A stretch of 64,000 nucleotides of DNA from Thermothielavioides terrestris NRRL 8126. Lineage: Eukaryota > Ascomycota > Sordariomycetes > Sordariales > Chaetomiaceae. The DNA lies in contig NC_016460.1 in NCBI RefSeq assembly GCF_000226115.1, positions 930,001 through 994,000 on the forward strand. The letters run 5' to 3'. The position numbers were made by a program, and so were the translations under genes. The first letter of the stretch is position 1, and each line of letters starts with the position of its first letter. Below are positions 10,573-22,181 of the stretch, piece by piece. The notes beneath the pieces were generated by a model, which searched no databases, was not told the DNA's origin, and saw nothing but the letters and a program-made list of their open reading frames with translations.

Positions 10573-12354
10573 ATGGTCTGGTGCCTCCATGTCTTCCGCT
10601 CTTCCGCGTAGCCGTCCGCATGCTGACGAAAGTCTGCAGGTTGTCCTCGCTGCATCCATCTGCACGCGGGGCGGCAAGGCCGTCCTTGCGCGGTCCTTCC
10701 ACGACATCAAGCGGTCGCGCATCGAAGCCCTTCTGGCATCCTTCCCCAAGGCGGCGAATTCCGGCACGCAGCACACGACTGTCGAGCAGGACAACGTGCG
10801 ATTCGTCTACCAGCCGCTGGACGAGCTGTACATGGTGCTCATCACCAACAAGCAATCCAACATCCTCCAGGACATCGACTCGCTGCACCTGTTCGCCCAG
10901 GTCGTTACCAGCACCTGCAAGAGCCTCGACGAGCGCGAGATCCTCCGGAATGCCTACGAACTCATTAGCGCCTTCGACGAGCTCGTGACGCTCGGCTACC
11001 GGGAGAACCTGACCATCAGCCAGATCAAGACGTTCTTGGAGATGGAGAGCCACGAGGAGCGAATCCAGGAGATCATTGCCCGGGTGCGTTGGGCGCGGAT
11101 TACTGCTGGCTGGTGTGCGAATGCTGACGCGGCTGCACGATACAGAACAAGGAGCTGGAGGCCACGGAAGAGCGCAAGAGAAAGGCCAAGCAGCTGGAGA
11201 TGCAACGCAAGGAGTCTGGCAGGAGCGCCCGCGGTGCTGGCATGTCCCGGCCGCCCGTATATCCAACATATACCCCCCCAGTCCGGCCGGCTGTCACCGA
11301 GACATACGATACCTACGAGGCGGAAAAGAACAAGTCCAAGTATGCGATGCTATGCGATGCCTCCCAGTTCGTTGCCGGGCACCGCAGGCTGACCGATACA
11401 GGTTCACCGCTCCAAAGGGCAAGGGCATGCAGCTGGGCAAGAAGTCCAAGACAACAGACATGTTTGAACGCGTCAAGACGGAGCTGGGACCGGTGGACGA
11501 CACGCCGCTTGTTCCTGCTGCCGTCCCTTCTGCGCCGGAACCGGCGGCCGCCCCTCGGGTATCATCCTCCGTAGACCGCGATGCCGTTCACGTCACAATC
11601 AACGAGGCCATCACGGCAAAGATCTCCAGGGAAGGAGCGCTGAACTCGTTTTCCGTCAGCGGCGATTTGTCGCTGCGGGTGACTGACCCGTCGCTCACCA
11701 AGATTAAGCTGAACCTCAGCGCCACACCGTCGCACGGCGCGCAGTTCCGGACGCACCCCAACGTCGACAAGAACGCCTTCAACAGTTCCAAGGCTATCCA
11801 GATGGCCAATCAGGCGCGGGGCTTCCCGGTGAACAACGCGGTGGGCGTGCTCCGGTGGCGGGCCACCCCGAAGGTGGAGGACACCAGCGCGTTACCCATT
11901 ACCTTTACAGTCTGGGTCAACAAGGGCTCGGAGGGCAACTGCACGCTGACGATCGAGTACGAGCTGTCTGGCGGCGACACGCTGAAGGATGTCAGCGTCG
12001 TGGTGCCGTACAGGAGCGCCGAGCCGTCCATTTCCAGCTTCGACGCCGTCTACGAGGTGTCTGGCGACAGCCTGGAATGGACGATAGGCACCATCAGCGA
12101 CGAGAACCCCAGCGGGGCGTTCGAGTTTGAGGCGCAGACGGACGACGAGAACGAGTTCTTCCCGATGCAGGTGCGGTTCTCGAAGACGACGCCGTTCGTC
12201 GATGTTGATGTAAGCTCTCCCGTCTGATGGGTCAGGGAACTCACCGCGGCTAACTGGTGCACAGGTCCAATCGGTTGAGGTGCTCGAACTGAACGAGGAG
12301 GTTGCTTTCTCTAAGGAGATTAGGTCGGTTGCCGAGTCCTACACGATCGAGTAG
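10573..12354 (+). CDS. RET2: Coatomer subunit delta (delta-COP, archain)
   Basis: A subunit of the COPI coat, which returns cargo from Golgi to ER. The model has five exons: 10573-10575, 10640-11083, 11146-11339, 11402-12209 and 12265-12354, giving 512 residues, usual for the family. The protein begins MVVLAASICTRGGKAVLAR, the archain longin-type N-terminal domain. Residues about 150-215 form a charged linker (NKELEATEERKRKAKQLEMQ). The C-terminal half is the mu-homology domain (ITAKISREGALNSFSVSGDL onward), ending VAESYTIE. Exon 1 contains only the ATG, followed by a weak donor GTCTGG and the acceptor CTGCAG at 10634-10639. Without that intron, ATG 10589 would give an in-frame 17-residue extension. 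I prefer the spliced start because it restores the family N-terminus. Confidence 0.92.
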
Positions 12355-13002
12355 GGCGGCGTGAACGAGCGAGTGCAATGTGTGGGTGCGATGGTCAACG
12401 TTGGGCGCTTTGAGCGGGCATGTAGTTCGGGCGGGACGGCGTGGTTAGAGACGGCAGGAAAAATATAGTGTCTCGTCTAGATTTCATGGTGTCCAACACG
12501 GCAATCGGCTGAGGTCCATGCCTGCTATTTCCTTGGATTCCTTCGTTCCTTCATCGGAGCTTGACAACGAGGAGCTACCTCAGGTAGTTCAAAGAGTCCA
12601 GTTGCACAGTGCGAGTATCCGGTCTGCGCAACCAACCACGCACAACCTCAATTCACTTCCTTGAATACACTTTGGAAGTCAGCATATTTGCCAGGAAAGA
12701 ACAACCCGTTGGTTAAACTAAGCAGCACAGGCACCAAACACAACCCTGGAAGCAACGGAGGGATGAAGCAACACTCACCTAACTGCTTTCCCTCAGCTTT
12801 TGGCCCGTAACATGGCATCATGAACGGGACAACAAGCCCACCTCACAGCTGCCGCTCTCACTAGCACTGACACCTGAACCTGGCCAAACCCTGCGACAAC
12901 TCAATCCAACTTGATTAGGCCTCTACTTTGAAGATCGCAGCAAACGAATCACGCTCATTGTGTAAAACGAGCCCCAACCATTGGAGGAAACCAGAGAGAA
13001 AA
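12355..13002. other. Intergenic region between delta-COP and APC4
   Basis: The 3' side of delta-COP and promoter of APC4. No other feature seen in 650 bp. Confidence 0.4.
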
Positions 13003-15880
13003 ATGACAACCCCCACCACCGCCGCCACCAGCGACCCCAATGCTCAAGAACAACAACAACAAGAACAACAACATGACACCGCCCTCCCCGTCCCCCCAAA
13101 CCCGCCGCAGCTGCCCCTGCTCGGCACCACCGCCCTCGCGAGCCCCGTCCCGACGCGGGGCACCCTCCTCCTCGCCTGCAACCCGGCCATCGACCTGACC
13201 GCCACGGCGGGCGACGGCGGCGCTGCGCTGCACGTCTGGCGGGCGGGAGACCAGCTCGTGTCGAAGCATGTGGAGAGGGGGAGGCGGGTGGAGGCGGTGA
13301 GATGGAAGGCTGATGGTAGGTTTCAGTCATTCAATTTTTTTTCTGCCTTCTTTGAGACGCCATTGTGGACTTTGGGTTTGCGGGAGGTTAAGTGGTCTGT
13401 CTGGCGTGGCTGTGTTAGTTAAGGAAATGGATGGGGTATTTTTGCTGACGCACCGAGGCAGGTCAGTTCCTGGCGGCCGGGTGGAGCGACGGGGTGGTCC
13501 GGCTGATGGGCCTGGAGAGCAGCAAGGCGGTGCACCACATCCGGGTGTGCGAGGCGCAGGCCGGGGCCGCGTCGGCGGGCGAGGCGGGCAAGATCGAGTT
13601 CATTGCGTGGAGCAGGAACGTGGTGGGGGAAAGGTCCCGAGGCCGGCGCGGGGGGAAGGAGGACGACGGGCAACGCGGGGGGATGGACAGGAGGATGCTT
13701 CTAGATGGGGACCGGACGGCAGACGTGGCGGTGGACCTGCCCCACGAGCTGACCTTCTTGGAGATTGAGACGTCGCTGCCGAAGCTGAGTCCGTTGCCTG
13801 TCTCGGGCGGGTCAGGGTGAGTGACTTTTTTGTACTGGGACGTCTGAGCGGCCTCCGGTTGGCTGACCCGGGAATAGGGACGATATGTTCTTGTTTTCGA
13901 CTACTGCCTCGCTTGAGTTCGTGTTTCGGCCCTGCAAGGCCGAGGACGCGGACGATGTTCACGTCATGGTCGTGGGGACGGCCGACGGGGGCATCCATCT
14001 CAGCATCTACGACTCATTTGTCATCGGGACCTTAAGGCACTCGCCTCAAGGGGATGGTATCTTCCAGCTGTGCGGGCACAGCGCTCGCCCGGAGGTCTCC
14101 ACACACGCACTCCTGCTTCGGCCTCAGTCGGGGGACGGGACCGCGCTCTACCTCGTGCCTATGGACCTCACATTCTTGCGCCACTCGCCCGTGAACCTTT
14201 CGCTTCTGGCGTCCAAAACCACCACGCTGCAGAACCTGCTGCGATATCTGAAACAGACGCAATCCCACATGGTCAGCGAATGGAAGTCCTCGAGGGAGCT
14301 GCCAAGCAGGTTCATGCTTGGGGTGCAAGACGGCCTGAAGAAGATGGCCAACGGCGAGATGACGGTGGTCCAAGCATTGTATCACGCCGTCGTGACGGGC
14401 CATTTCTTCCCCCCTGTGAAGGAGTGGCTGCTAGATAGCATTGCTGAGCGGGTGATTATGGCCCACCGCTTATTCCTCAAGGCTCCTGAAAGCTGACTGG
14501 TATTCATCTACTCAGGGCCACAAGCGCTGGGAGAAGGCTGTGGTCTCCGGCCTGACCAGCCTCCGCAGTCTGGTACATGAGAACTTCATGCCAGCACTGG
14601 AGCGGTGCGCCATCATCCTCAGCCGTCTGCTCGGTATTGCCCGGTTCCATGACTCCGAAGAAGGCCTTGGATTTGATAAAGGGCAGATCAAGAAGCTCAT
14701 CGATATTGTCTCATGTCTGACGATGGTGGCGCACCGGGTGCTGACCACCGTCATGGACGAGCTGGAGCACTTCCATGCTTTCTCGATCTGGCTGCGGTTT
14801 GAGATCGACAAGCAGGGCTCCCCGTCGGCTAACGAAGAGCTTTCCGAGAAGGAAGCGACCATGGACCACGTCAAGGTGCTGTCGTACATCCAGCACTACT
14901 TGACAAAGAACCCGTTGGCATTGTACTTTGACGAGGTCGCCAAAGAGGACTACCTCAGGGACCAGGAGATGATCGAGCCGGGCCCGTCTCTCCTAGACCT
15001 GCTTGACAAGCAGTTGCAGGAGCAGGAGGCCGGTCGGCCGTACATGAAGGTGCTGCCTCGGGTGGACTTCTTGGTCAACTACCTGACCTCCAGGGCCAAC
15101 GTTGTTTTCAAGGGTATTGCCGAAGCAGAGAAGCAGAGTGTCCAGTTTGGTCCAGCGACCGAAGTGTCGATTGGAAGCGGGATCTGGAAACACGACGTGT
15201 GGATGAACCGGCGGGACAAGAAGGTGGGCCTTACCTTTCCTCTCCCTTCCAGTACGACGTTGCCTAGCTGATTCCCCGTGAATAGGATAACACTACTTCG
15301 GTGTTCACCGCCTTACTCCCGGAAAACGACAGGACCGAGAGTACGTGTTTACCACATGCCGGGATGTTGTGGCTATTCGGGGTGGCGGCTAACATATTGT
15401 ACAAGTCTACGTTATACGCTCCGACGTAGCAGTCGAGAACGGTGTTGACCGCCCGAGCTTAACTCGAGCCTGTGGTTTTCGTTTACCGCAGAAGGCGACG
15501 ATTGTTGACTTCAAGTATCTCGATGACGAGACTCTCCTCGTGCTCTGTAGTCGAACAGGCATGTCCCAATCTTTCTTGCTGTGTAGTTGGCGGGCGGGGC
15601 TGACAATCACGCAGAGGAACCGAGCTCGGTGCTCCTACGCATCGCGTACAATTCGGCCGATGTGCGCTACCAAGAGTACACACCAGGACAGAGACCTACC
15701 GTCGTGGCTCTCACCGACAGAGTCGGGTCATATTTTGCCTTCTCTGACGTGGCTGGCTTCACTCCAAGCCAGATGGAGGTCCAGAGACCGAGCAAGCTAA
15801 GGGGCGAGATGCCAGCCAGGGTCTGTCTCCTGGGACATGATCGGGCCATGTACAAGGTCTACGCGTTCCCGGCAGACTAG
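13003..15880 (+). CDS. APC4: Anaphase-promoting complex subunit 4
   Basis: A scaffold subunit of the APC/C ubiquitin ligase, which drives anaphase and mitotic exit. The seven-exon model (13003-13315, 13462-13816, 13878-14451, 14516-15223, 15286-15340, 15406-15558, 15615-15880) closes in frame and gives 807 residues. After a Gln-rich leader (QEQQQQEQQ), the N-terminal WD40-like part starts near residue 45 (LLLACNPAIDLTA, VEAVRWKADGQFLAAGWSDG). The central helical Apc4 domain follows at about residues 280-560 (LGVQDGLKKMANGEMTVVQA, SLVHENFMPALERCAIILSR). The C-terminal WD-like strands are VDFKYLDDETLLVLCSRT and HDRAMYKVYAFPAD. The sixth intron (15559-15614) uses a GC donor (GCATGT) with branch site GCTGAC and acceptor CGCAG; no GT donor keeps the frame. 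The WD40-Apc4 order distinguishes it from other WD proteins. Confidence 0.88.
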
Positions 15881-17048
15881 GGAGAAGGCGAGCCATCAGT
15901 CTTAGCATTGGGTGTGTCCGAGGGACGGGATCCGAGGAGATGGTCCAGGTCACGTTGGAGTCTAGGACGGAGCCAACGGCATGAGACATGATATGTGGAG
16001 ACGATCCTGGATGTCGGTGCGTTGCCGACGGGAATTAAAAAATCTCGACATGAGCATGCAGTCCTCGGCTGGAAGCACCTGCTGGGATGTGTTTATCTTT
16101 GGTTGATCCTCAGCCGGTGTTTGTTTCCGGGGCTCCAACTACTCTGGCAAAACGAGCTGCAGGAGGCGAGTTCCCAGATATCTCGTTACAAAGACCTACT
16201 CTTTGAGACCGGAACTTGGACACAGCAAGTGGAGAGTGGCTTGCAGGAACGCAAAGTTTGGTAGAGTGTCTGATTCACAAGACGAGGAGAGTTGGCATCA
16301 GGCCATTTTCCCTATCGCCAGTATATCGAGGGCGCGTGAATGACGGACGCGTGGGTGCGATTACGATTACCTGGAGACTTGCTGGCGATCAAGTCGCGAG
16401 AGAAGTGCAGCACGTCATCGAGCTGTCCATTGCGGAGCCAATTCGTGCTACCATTGTGATTTGATCGCACCTCGAATGGTGGTCGTGTCGAAGGATCCTC
16501 CTGGTCCAGGCGGCACACAGCAAAAGAAACCGTTTTGCTGGTGCTCGGCACTGGATAGGAAGCTCTCGGTTCTTTCGTTCATGTTAGCTAGCGAACGTCT
16601 CTGGATAGTTATTTGAGAAACGGCGGGTCGGATGCCCGTGCGCAGTGCCAAGACGCCAAGACGCCCTGGCTGCTGTCGCTGAAACACAACGTCATTGGCG
16701 AGTTTCCAACGAAACAACAGCTGCGGCTTGCCCCCAACAATCCCCTACACTACAACCGCATAGCGAGCGCAAAGGATGGATGGTCCGGCATCCGACGCTT
16801 ACCAGCCCTGCCTAGACACCTACCCGAGCATTTCAATTCCAGCTATAGTGTACGAACACATGAACAGAGCCGAATAGCTCTAGAGGGCCGGGGGTGCAGA
16901 TGGTCGCCAGGGCCTGCGAAACACAAGCCCGGACTCTGAGCAGCGGTTAATCATTCAGTCCGCAGTATTCCGTGCTCCGGAGTACATCGCTGCTCGCGGG
17001 CAGCAACGCCCTCGCACTCGCACCCGGCCGCGAACAGAGACATCCGAC
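15881..17048. other. Intergenic region between APC4 and the Sip3-like gene
   Basis: 1.17 kb with no supported gene. It holds the Sip3-like promoter; short frames have no recognisable domain. Confidence 0.4.
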
Positions 17049-20000
17049 ATGGACATGCACGAACCAACACCACCTCCAGCGGCCGCACTGGCAGGAGCGG
17101 GAACCTCCTCAGCCATCTCCGGCCCGAGCCAGCCGCCCCAGCCGTCCCAGCCGTCCTCGTCACAACCATATCAACAGCCACAACCACAACCGCAGCAGCA
17201 ACTACCCCCGTCCGCTCGACCGTCCCACCCGAGTCCCGCCATCCCCGTCGCGCTCAACGAAGCCGCGCTCGACTCGCCGACCTTCCGCGCCACCGCTGTG
17301 CACTTCGCCGACCAGCTCGACGCCATCGAGCGCTGGCTCGACAGCTACGCCCGCAGCACCTCCAAGCTCGTGCACGACGTGCTCGCCGTCGAGGAGTCGG
17401 TGCACGCCTATCTGGCCAAGATTGCCCCGCCCGCCATCGCCTCGCCCGCCGACTCGCCCGTGCTCGATGCCGACTACACGCTCGCTGCCCTCCGCCGCGC
17501 CGCCGACGGCGCCCGCGACTGGTGGGGCGGCCTGCTGGCCGTCGTGCGCCGCCTCGAGCCGCTCAGCGTCGAGCCCATCCGCGCCTTCGCCCAGGGCGAC
17601 CTGCGCACCTTCAAGGAGCTGCGCCGCGCCCTGGACGCCGCCCAGAAGGCCTTCGACGGCACCCTGGCCCGCTACGCAGCCCAGAGCAAGACCAAGGAGC
17701 CGAGCGCCCTGCGCGAGGACGCCTTCGCCGTCTTCGAGACCCGCCGCACCTACCTCAAGGCCAGTCTGGACTACTGCCAGATGGCGCCGCAGGTCAGGGC
17801 CGGCCTGGATCGCTTGCTCGTGAAGATCTGCTCCGACGTGGCGAGGGAGATGCGCCGCGCCCGGGAGACGTCGTCGGGCGTGGTCGGGCAGAGCCTCCTG
17901 GGCGACGAGCTGGAGCGGATCAGGGGGTGGGCGCGCGAGATGGAGATCGCCGAAGGCGTCTTCAAGAGGGAGCTGCAGATCGCGAGGAGGGACATCGGCG
18001 AGAGCACGCTGGCCGCCTACAGGCCGTCGCGCGAGCTGGAGGACTATAGCGTCTCGACCGTGCCCTACCTGGGTTCCAAGGGCCCCATGAGCATGCAACG
18101 GAAGGGCCAGGCTGCCGTCATCTCCGAGAAGCAGGGCTGGCTGTTCCTGCGCCTGCTCGCCGGGAAACCGGTCAGGACGACCTGGGTGCGGCGGTGGTAC
18201 TACTGCCGCAATGGCATCTTCGGCTGGCTGGTGCAGGGACCGCACGGGGTCCTGCAGGGCGACGAGATCGGCGTGCTGCTGTGCAGCGCCCGCCCGGCCG
18301 TGCAGGAGGAGCGCCGGTTCTGCTTCGAGATCAAGACCAAGACGCAGACCATCATGCTGCAGGCCGAGACACAGGCGCAGCTGATCGAGTGGCTTGAGGT
18401 GTTCGAGGTGGCCAAGAAGAAGGCGATCGAGGCCAGCATGGGCCGAGATCAGAGTGCCCTGGTTGGCGGCGTCGACCCGGCCTTCTCGATCACCCCGCCG
18501 TCGATCCCGGAGTTCGCCGCCGCGAAGATGCTCGACAGCCTCGAGGAGCCGGGCAGCGCCTTGGAGAAGCAAGCAACGCTCCCCGTCCCGGGCCAGGACG
18601 GCGGCCTGTCGCGAGCGAGCTTCGATGCGGGACCTCGCCGGGCCATCACTACCCACCTTGGGCGAGAGGAGGGCGAGACCGGGCGGGAGCACGCGGCGCG
18701 TATCATGCAGAAGCTGGATCTCCACCGCAAGTCGGCCTTCGCGAGCTCGGTTGATGCGACTTCGCCTGCCCCTTTCACGGGCGCGGCAGGGCTAGTCTCG
18801 AGCATAGCGGCGCCTCCCCAGATTGGGCAGACTCCGCTGCGGCTGTCCCACCCTGCGCTCGATCATCAACCGGGAAGCTTGGCTCCCGTGACGCTGGCGA
18901 AGCCGCCCATCACGACGAACCTGAGCAAAACCGCGATTCTTGCGAGCGCCAACGCAGGAGCCACTCGCGCGCTGCCGAGTGCTGCTATGGCAAACTACTG
19001 GGGCAGCAGCCCCTACACATCTATGTTCTGCCCCAGCCCCTCCTCGTCTCCCACGCCCAAGCCGGACGCCAGCGACCCGTTCGCGACTACCGCCGTGCCT
19101 CGGACCCCGGCCCTGGAGAAGGCGCCGGCGGCGGCGTCGACGCCGCCAAGCTCCCATAGAAAGACGCTGAGCGTGGATGCCCTATCTTCAGACATGAAAG
19201 CCCGGGAGGCGGCGCCATCCGAGACATTCCCGCCGAACTACCCGCCTGAGCTCAGGGCTCAGTACGCTCAATTCAGGTTGCTCTTCCCGACGGCCCCCAC
19301 GGACGACAAGCCGGTACTGGTCTTCAATGCCGCCTGGTCCAGCGCGTTAGCCGATGGCAAGGAAGGAGGCATGGCTGGCAACGGACGCATCTTTGTCACG
19401 CCGGACCGCATGTACTTCTACGGGCACCAGATGGGCCTGGTCCTGGCTTACGCCATCAACCTCGACAGCATTGCCGAGCTGACCGCGGCGCCGGGACGCG
19501 ATTGCGACTTCATCTACCTGCACCTGAACCAGGAATTGCAGGACATGCCATACTCGCGCATCACCATCAAGGTGTTCCTCGAGGACTTCTCCCTGCTTCA
19601 GGCGCGCCTCAATCTCCTGGTTGACGATCTCCAGGCCGCCGAACCAATGCAGCAGTCCGAGGTCATCGCCGCGCTGTCCAGCCTGAGCAAGGAGCCAGAC
19701 GACAGACGGAGCCCCAGCGTCGAGAGCTGGGAAGAGGTATCGTCCAACACGCCGGCCGATGACGGGACGCCGTTCGGCAGGCCGGTCGCGAGGAGGGCGC
19801 AGGAGCTTCACGGCAGATACCGGTCGTCGCGCGGCCTGAAGAAGCCGACGGCCAAGTTCCAGCTGCCCGCACATCCCGTCGCGTTCGAGCCGGAGGACAT
19901 GGGCAAGAGCGTGGCCGAGAGGCACTTCGAGATCAGCGCCAAGTCCTGCTTCCACGTCCTCTTCGGCGACAAGAGCTTCATCTTCCCCAAGCTCTACTTC

Positions 20001-21571
20001 GAGCGCGGCGCGAAGGAGATCGCCCAGGGCCCGTGGGAGCTGCAGGACCACGGACGCATGCGGCGGCAGTTCCGGTTCAAGGTCGACCACGTCGACATGC
20101 TCGGCCGCAAGAAGGCCGGCGACGTGACCGACACGCAGACCATCGACGTCTTCAACGACCACATCACGTACGTGGTCACGCACGTCAAGACGCCGTGGCA
20201 CCTCCCGCACTCGCAGGCCTTCAAGCTCGTCACCAAGGTGGTCATCACGCACCTGGCCAAGTCCAAGTGCAAGCTGGCCATCTACACCAAGGCCGACTGG
20301 TCCAAGGCGCCCGCCTTCGCCAAGAGCATGGTGCAGCGGCAGGCGCTCGGCGACGCGGCCAACGACGCCGAGGAGCTTGCCGAGGCGGCGACGGACCAGG
20401 TGCGCAGGCTGGGCCCGCACAGCCGCACCAAGCGCGCCATCCAGGCGTACGGCAACATCGGGCAGCAGACGCAGACGATCGTCTTCACGCCCGACACGGC
20501 GGCGGCCTCCGACGGCCACGCGCCGCACCACCACCACCATCACCACCACCACAAGACCGGCGCGGCCGCGGTGCGCCCGCGCACGCTGACCGACATGATG
20601 CTCGAGACGGGGCGGTCCTTCATGGAGAGCGCCATCACGAGCGTCATGATGTGGGCCTTCGCCGCCGTCAAGCGCGTCTACCACATCGTCACGGCCAACC
20701 GCGTCACCCTGCTGCTGCTGGCCGCCAGCGCCGCCTACAACCTGCTCGTCATCTCGCAGGCCGGCGCCGCATGGTGGGTCGAGCGCAGGTCGGCGCGGTA
20801 CATGAGCCGGCTCGGCGTCGGGCCCAACCTGGTCATGAGCAAGGCGATCTACCTGGCAGACCTGGACGAGGCGGCGGGCGCTGGCGCAATGGCGTTGAAG
20901 GAAGGCGGGGGCACTCACAGTAAATGGTAAACTAATCAACTCCTTCTCCACCCCCCACCCCCCCTCCTCCCTCCCTCGTTGTAATTTCCTCAAACTGACC
21001 TCCTCCCGCCAAAAATTGATACAGCTACGCGACCTTCCAATCCCTCCTCAACACCACCACCTCCTCCTCCTCCGCCTCTGGCTTCTCCACGATCCTCGAC
21101 GGCCCTTCCACCCAACAGGCAGCCCTGGGCACGGGCACGGGCACGGGCACGGCGCAGGCGACCGCCCGCCGCCTCCGGCGCGTGCGCCAGCGCATGGGCG
21201 CCTACCGGCACGACCTGCTCGTCGCCATGCGCGTCGTCAACCGCGTCGAGGCCGAGATGCTGCGCGCCGAGTGGGAGGGCTGGCTGGCCGGCGAGACGCG
21301 CCGGTGCGAGATGGCGCGGGACATGCTGATGGCGGCGCGTCCTCCGTCCCGCTCGGCGGCGGCTGCTGTTGCTGCTGCTGGGTCGGGGGGTGGTGGTAAG
21401 GATCAGGGTAAGGGTGGTGGTGGTGGTAATGCTGGTGGTGATCTCGGTGATGATGATGCTGGGGAAGAAGGGCGGCGGCGGGCCGCGTTGAGGAAGTGGT
21501 TTGCCGAGTACTGTGTCAGCTGTGCTGAGGAGCAGAGGGCGGTGCATGAGCGGATGGCGGTGCCGTTTTGA
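17049..21571 (+). CDS. SIP3: Sip3/Lam-type BAR-PH-GRAM-VASt membrane-contact protein
   Basis: A lipid-transfer protein anchored at membrane contact sites (LAM family; yeast Sip3/Lam3 and Ysp1/Lam1 move sterol between ER and plasma membrane). Two exons, 17049-20926 and 21025-21571, give 1474 residues. In order: a Pro/Gln-rich leader; a BAR-like helical region (about 70-335); a PH domain (about 357-455, EKQGWLFLRLLAGKPVRTTW); a low-complexity linker; a GRAM-like domain (about 740-825, NGRIFVTPDRMYFYGHQMGL); a VASt/StART-like domain (about 950-1095, AERHFEISAKSCFHVLFGDK); a polyhistidine run (codons about 1160-1168); a hydrophobic helix (about 1217-1240, VTLLLLAASAAYNLLVISQA); and a C-terminal helical tail with Gly/Ala repeats. 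The donor at 20927 (GTAAAC) is needed for phase; the nearby GTAAAT at 20920 would break the frame. Sterol as cargo is inferred from the family. Confidence 0.88.
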
Positions 21572-22181
21572 ATTCTTCTTCATTTTGAGGGAAATGGATC
21601 CTCGTAGGATAGACACATGGAGGCTTTGGCCGGTGCGCATAGGGAGGGCACAGGGAGCTGTAATGGTAATTCCTGATCGCATGTGCCTCTGCGTATGCGC
21701 TCCTCCCGGGGCATGTCAGTGATAGTGAGTGTGTGTATAACAGAGAACAGGATTAGACGTCAATCACCTGCTTCATGTCTAGAAATAGGGACGTTTCCTT
21801 TGGAAATCACATGCTGCCAACGCTGCAGTTCACGATGTAGGTCGTCGAGCCCAGAAGAGGGCGATGCCGAGGCGCAGCTTTCATATGTCTTTAGCCCACA
21901 ACACACTCAACTGAGGCAGCTGATGTCCTGCCCAAGACTATATCATTGTGTGCAGTTTCCATTCTTTTCGGAAGCTAGAACATAGTTCGTTGTGGAAGGC
22001 GTAAGTCACCACGACGACCCGTTGACCAGCCGCTCAGAACTGAACAACGTTCTGAGCTCGAACCACCCAAGCAGAGCAGCAACTTACGACTCCTCCATCT
22101 ATCACCTAGCAGCGATTCTCCCTTCAACCCGCCAGTGTCCACACCCCATACCACACCGCTTCCCTTCGTAGGCTCTACACC
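21572..22181. other. Intergenic region between the Sip3-like and PLC-like genes
   Basis: Short promoter-sized gap with nothing else I can support. Confidence 0.4.

Noticed and set aside
19347..20993. Minus-strand open frame of 548 codons
   Set aside because: Antisense of the Sip3-like exon; no domain and the sense strand clearly encodes VASt.
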